Source of the DNA: Rubrobacteraceae bacterium
Lineage (GTDB): Bacteria > Actinomycetota > Rubrobacteria > Rubrobacterales > Rubrobacteraceae
Direction: 5' to 3'
DNA: 5,880 nucleotides
Assembly (NCBI GenBank): GCA_021156345.1
Contig: JAJNDJ010000065.1
Span: forward strand, 1 to 5,880
Numbering within the stretch: position 1 is the stretch's first letter; the number at the start of each line of letters is the position of its first letter. The notes beneath the pieces are model-generated. The model was not told the DNA's origin. It was given only the letters and a program-made list of their open reading frames with translations, and ran no database searches. Below are positions 4,832-5,880 of this stretch, one piece after another. The translations under genes and the position numbers were made by a program.

Positions 4832-5880
4832 CTAGATTCTCCCGAACTCACGGAGCAGATCGACGAGAGACAGGCGTTTCACGATGGGCCTTCCATGGGG
4901 ACAGATCTCTCTAAACTCAGTGAAGGACCACTCCTTCAGCAGCATCTCCATCTCCTCGCTGGAGAGGTTCTCGCCGAACCTGGTGGAGCCCTTGCAGGCC
5001 AGCGCCTTGGCTAGGTCTTCGCCGCCGGCGAGCGCGTGGAGCGCCGCGAGCAGCGCTATCTCGGGGTCGGTGACGGTCTCGGGCACGGCCGAGATCCGCA
5101 CAGCACCCTCTCCAAAAGGCTCGAATCGGAATCCCAGGGCTTCCAACTCTGCTTCGAAACTCAACACCTCGGGCGCGAGGTCCTCGGGTAGATGCGCGAC
5201 GACGGGGCTCGGAAGCGGGATAGCCTCATCCCTGGGGTTCTCGGAGAGCCGCTCGTACAGGATGCGCTCGTGCGCCCCGTGCTGGTCGAGGATGACCAGC
5301 TCCTCGCCCTCCTGGGCGATGATGCACCTTCCGGCGAATTGCCCGATGAGCGTTAGCCCGTCGCTGCCCCCCTCGGGCGGCGCGCCGCCACCCAGCTCCC
5401 GCTCCTGGGCCAGCGCCGACCTGATGGTCCCCACCACGAGCGGGTAGGCCGAGCGTCCACCGCGCAACCGCACGGCGCTCTTGGCAGGATGCACGTTGAC
5501 GTCAACCTCGCCGGGTCCGAGCTCGAGTCGCAGGAACGCCGCGGGATGCCGCCCTTTCGGCAACAGGTCAGCGTAAGCCTTGGCGACCGCAGGAGCGAAG
5601 GAATCGGCCTCAACGACCCTGCCGTTCACGGCGACGTGCAGGTAGCGGCGGGTCGGGAAGCTGATGGCGAGCGGGCTGACGAAGCCCCACACCACAGGGT
5701 CCTCGAGCGCTACCAGGATCCGCGCGAGCGAGAGGCCGTGGACCTGCGAGATGCGCTCCCTGAGGTCGGCCGCCGCGGGGAACGCCAGGGAGCGCCGCCC
5801 GTCCGAGCGGAGGAAGAACCCGACCTCGGGACGGCTCAGGGCCAGCGATTCGACCACCGTCGCTACCGCGTTCGCCTCGG
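4832..5880 (-). CDS. mutL: DNA mismatch repair protein MutL, C-terminal 348 residues (5' end beyond window)
   Basis: MutL links MutS mismatch recognition to strand nicking and excision. The visible part starts inside the N-terminal region after the ATPase motifs; the GTG at 5857 is only an internal codon, since the frame stays open to the window edge. Counting from that Val, DVNVHPAKSAVR (118-130) holds the conserved Lys of the transducer domain. After a very short linker (about 152-167) the C-terminal dimerisation/nuclease domain begins with LIGQFAGRCIIAQ. Metal-site motifs of the endonuclease type are present: DQHGAHERILYE (191-202, usually DQHA), ACKGSTRFGENLS (287-299), CPHGRP (319-324) and terminal FGRI. 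This predicts a nicking MutL, as in bacteria without MutH. Its stop, TAG at 4834-4832, faces the small membrane protein gene. No terminator on its own strand is evident. Identity is secure. Confidence 0.97.
   Translation of the reverse strand, partial: EANAVATVVESLALSRPEVGFFLRSDGRRSLAFPAAADLRERISQVHGLSLARILVALEDPVVWGFVSPLAISFPTRRYLHVAVNGRVVEADSFAPAVAKAYADLLPKGRHPAAFLRLELGPGEVDVNVHPAKSAVRLRGGRSAYPLVVGTIRSALAQERELGGGAPPEGGSDGLTLIGQFAGRCIIAQEGEELVILDQHGAHERILYERLSENPRDEAIPLPSPVVAHLPEDLAPEVLSFEAELEALGFRFEPFGEGAVRISAVPETVTDPEIALLAALHALAGGEDLAKALACKGSTRFGENLSSEEMEMLLKEWSFTEFREICPHGRPIVKRLSLVDLLREFGRI

Noticed and set aside
1..5880. CRISPR array, insertion sequence or prophage
   Set aside because: No regularly spaced repeats, terminal inverted repeats, transposase or integrase frames are visible on either strand.

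Overview
The window is a GC-rich bacterial segment. It carries the C-terminal two thirds of a MutL protein with endonuclease-type motifs, a QueT-family membrane protein, a gamma-glutamyltranspeptidase-family enzyme and the start of an NRPS-like adenylating enzyme. High GC, frequent AGG arginine codons, a GTG start and a MutL (absent from most Actinobacteria, present in deep branches such as Rubrobacter and Thermoleophilia) would fit a Rubrobacter-like actinobacterium. This is inference from general features; no marker in the window proves it.

Layout from left to right. Positions 1-1780 (minus) hold an NRPS-like protein, adenylation domain then carrier domain, whose 3' end lies outside the window. 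Just upstream, 1781-2307 has no convincing long gene. It holds a possible 31-codon leader ORF that ends one base before the adenylation gene start, a 12-bp perfect palindrome, competing hairpins, and an AT-rich island around 2030-2100 that probably contains the promoter. Positions 2308-2781 (minus) encode a QueT-family ECF transporter S component. Positions 2790-4394 (minus) encode a GGT-family Ntn-hydrolase. Its stop codon abuts the queT ribosome binding site, so the two are almost certainly one operon, transcribed GGT then queT.

A divergent spacer (4395-4494) separates GGT from a 52-residue, two-helix membrane protein on the plus strand (4495-4653). It is followed by about 130 bases with four successive hairpins, the last a clear intrinsic terminator (4757-4789). 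The middle of this stretch resembles the D arm and anticodon arm of a tRNA but has no acceptor stem. From 4832 to the right edge (minus) runs mutL, convergent with the small membrane protein gene.

The genes do not form one obvious pathway. The GGT-family enzyme and QueT are the only clearly linked pair: a hydrolase of amide-type substrates lacking the usual glutamyl-binding residues, plus a small-molecule importer subunit. The NRPS-like gene is a separate unit about 530 bases downstream of queT on the same strand; its carrier domain implies a thioester-bound product, but later domains are out of view. MutL is a housekeeping mismatch repair protein.
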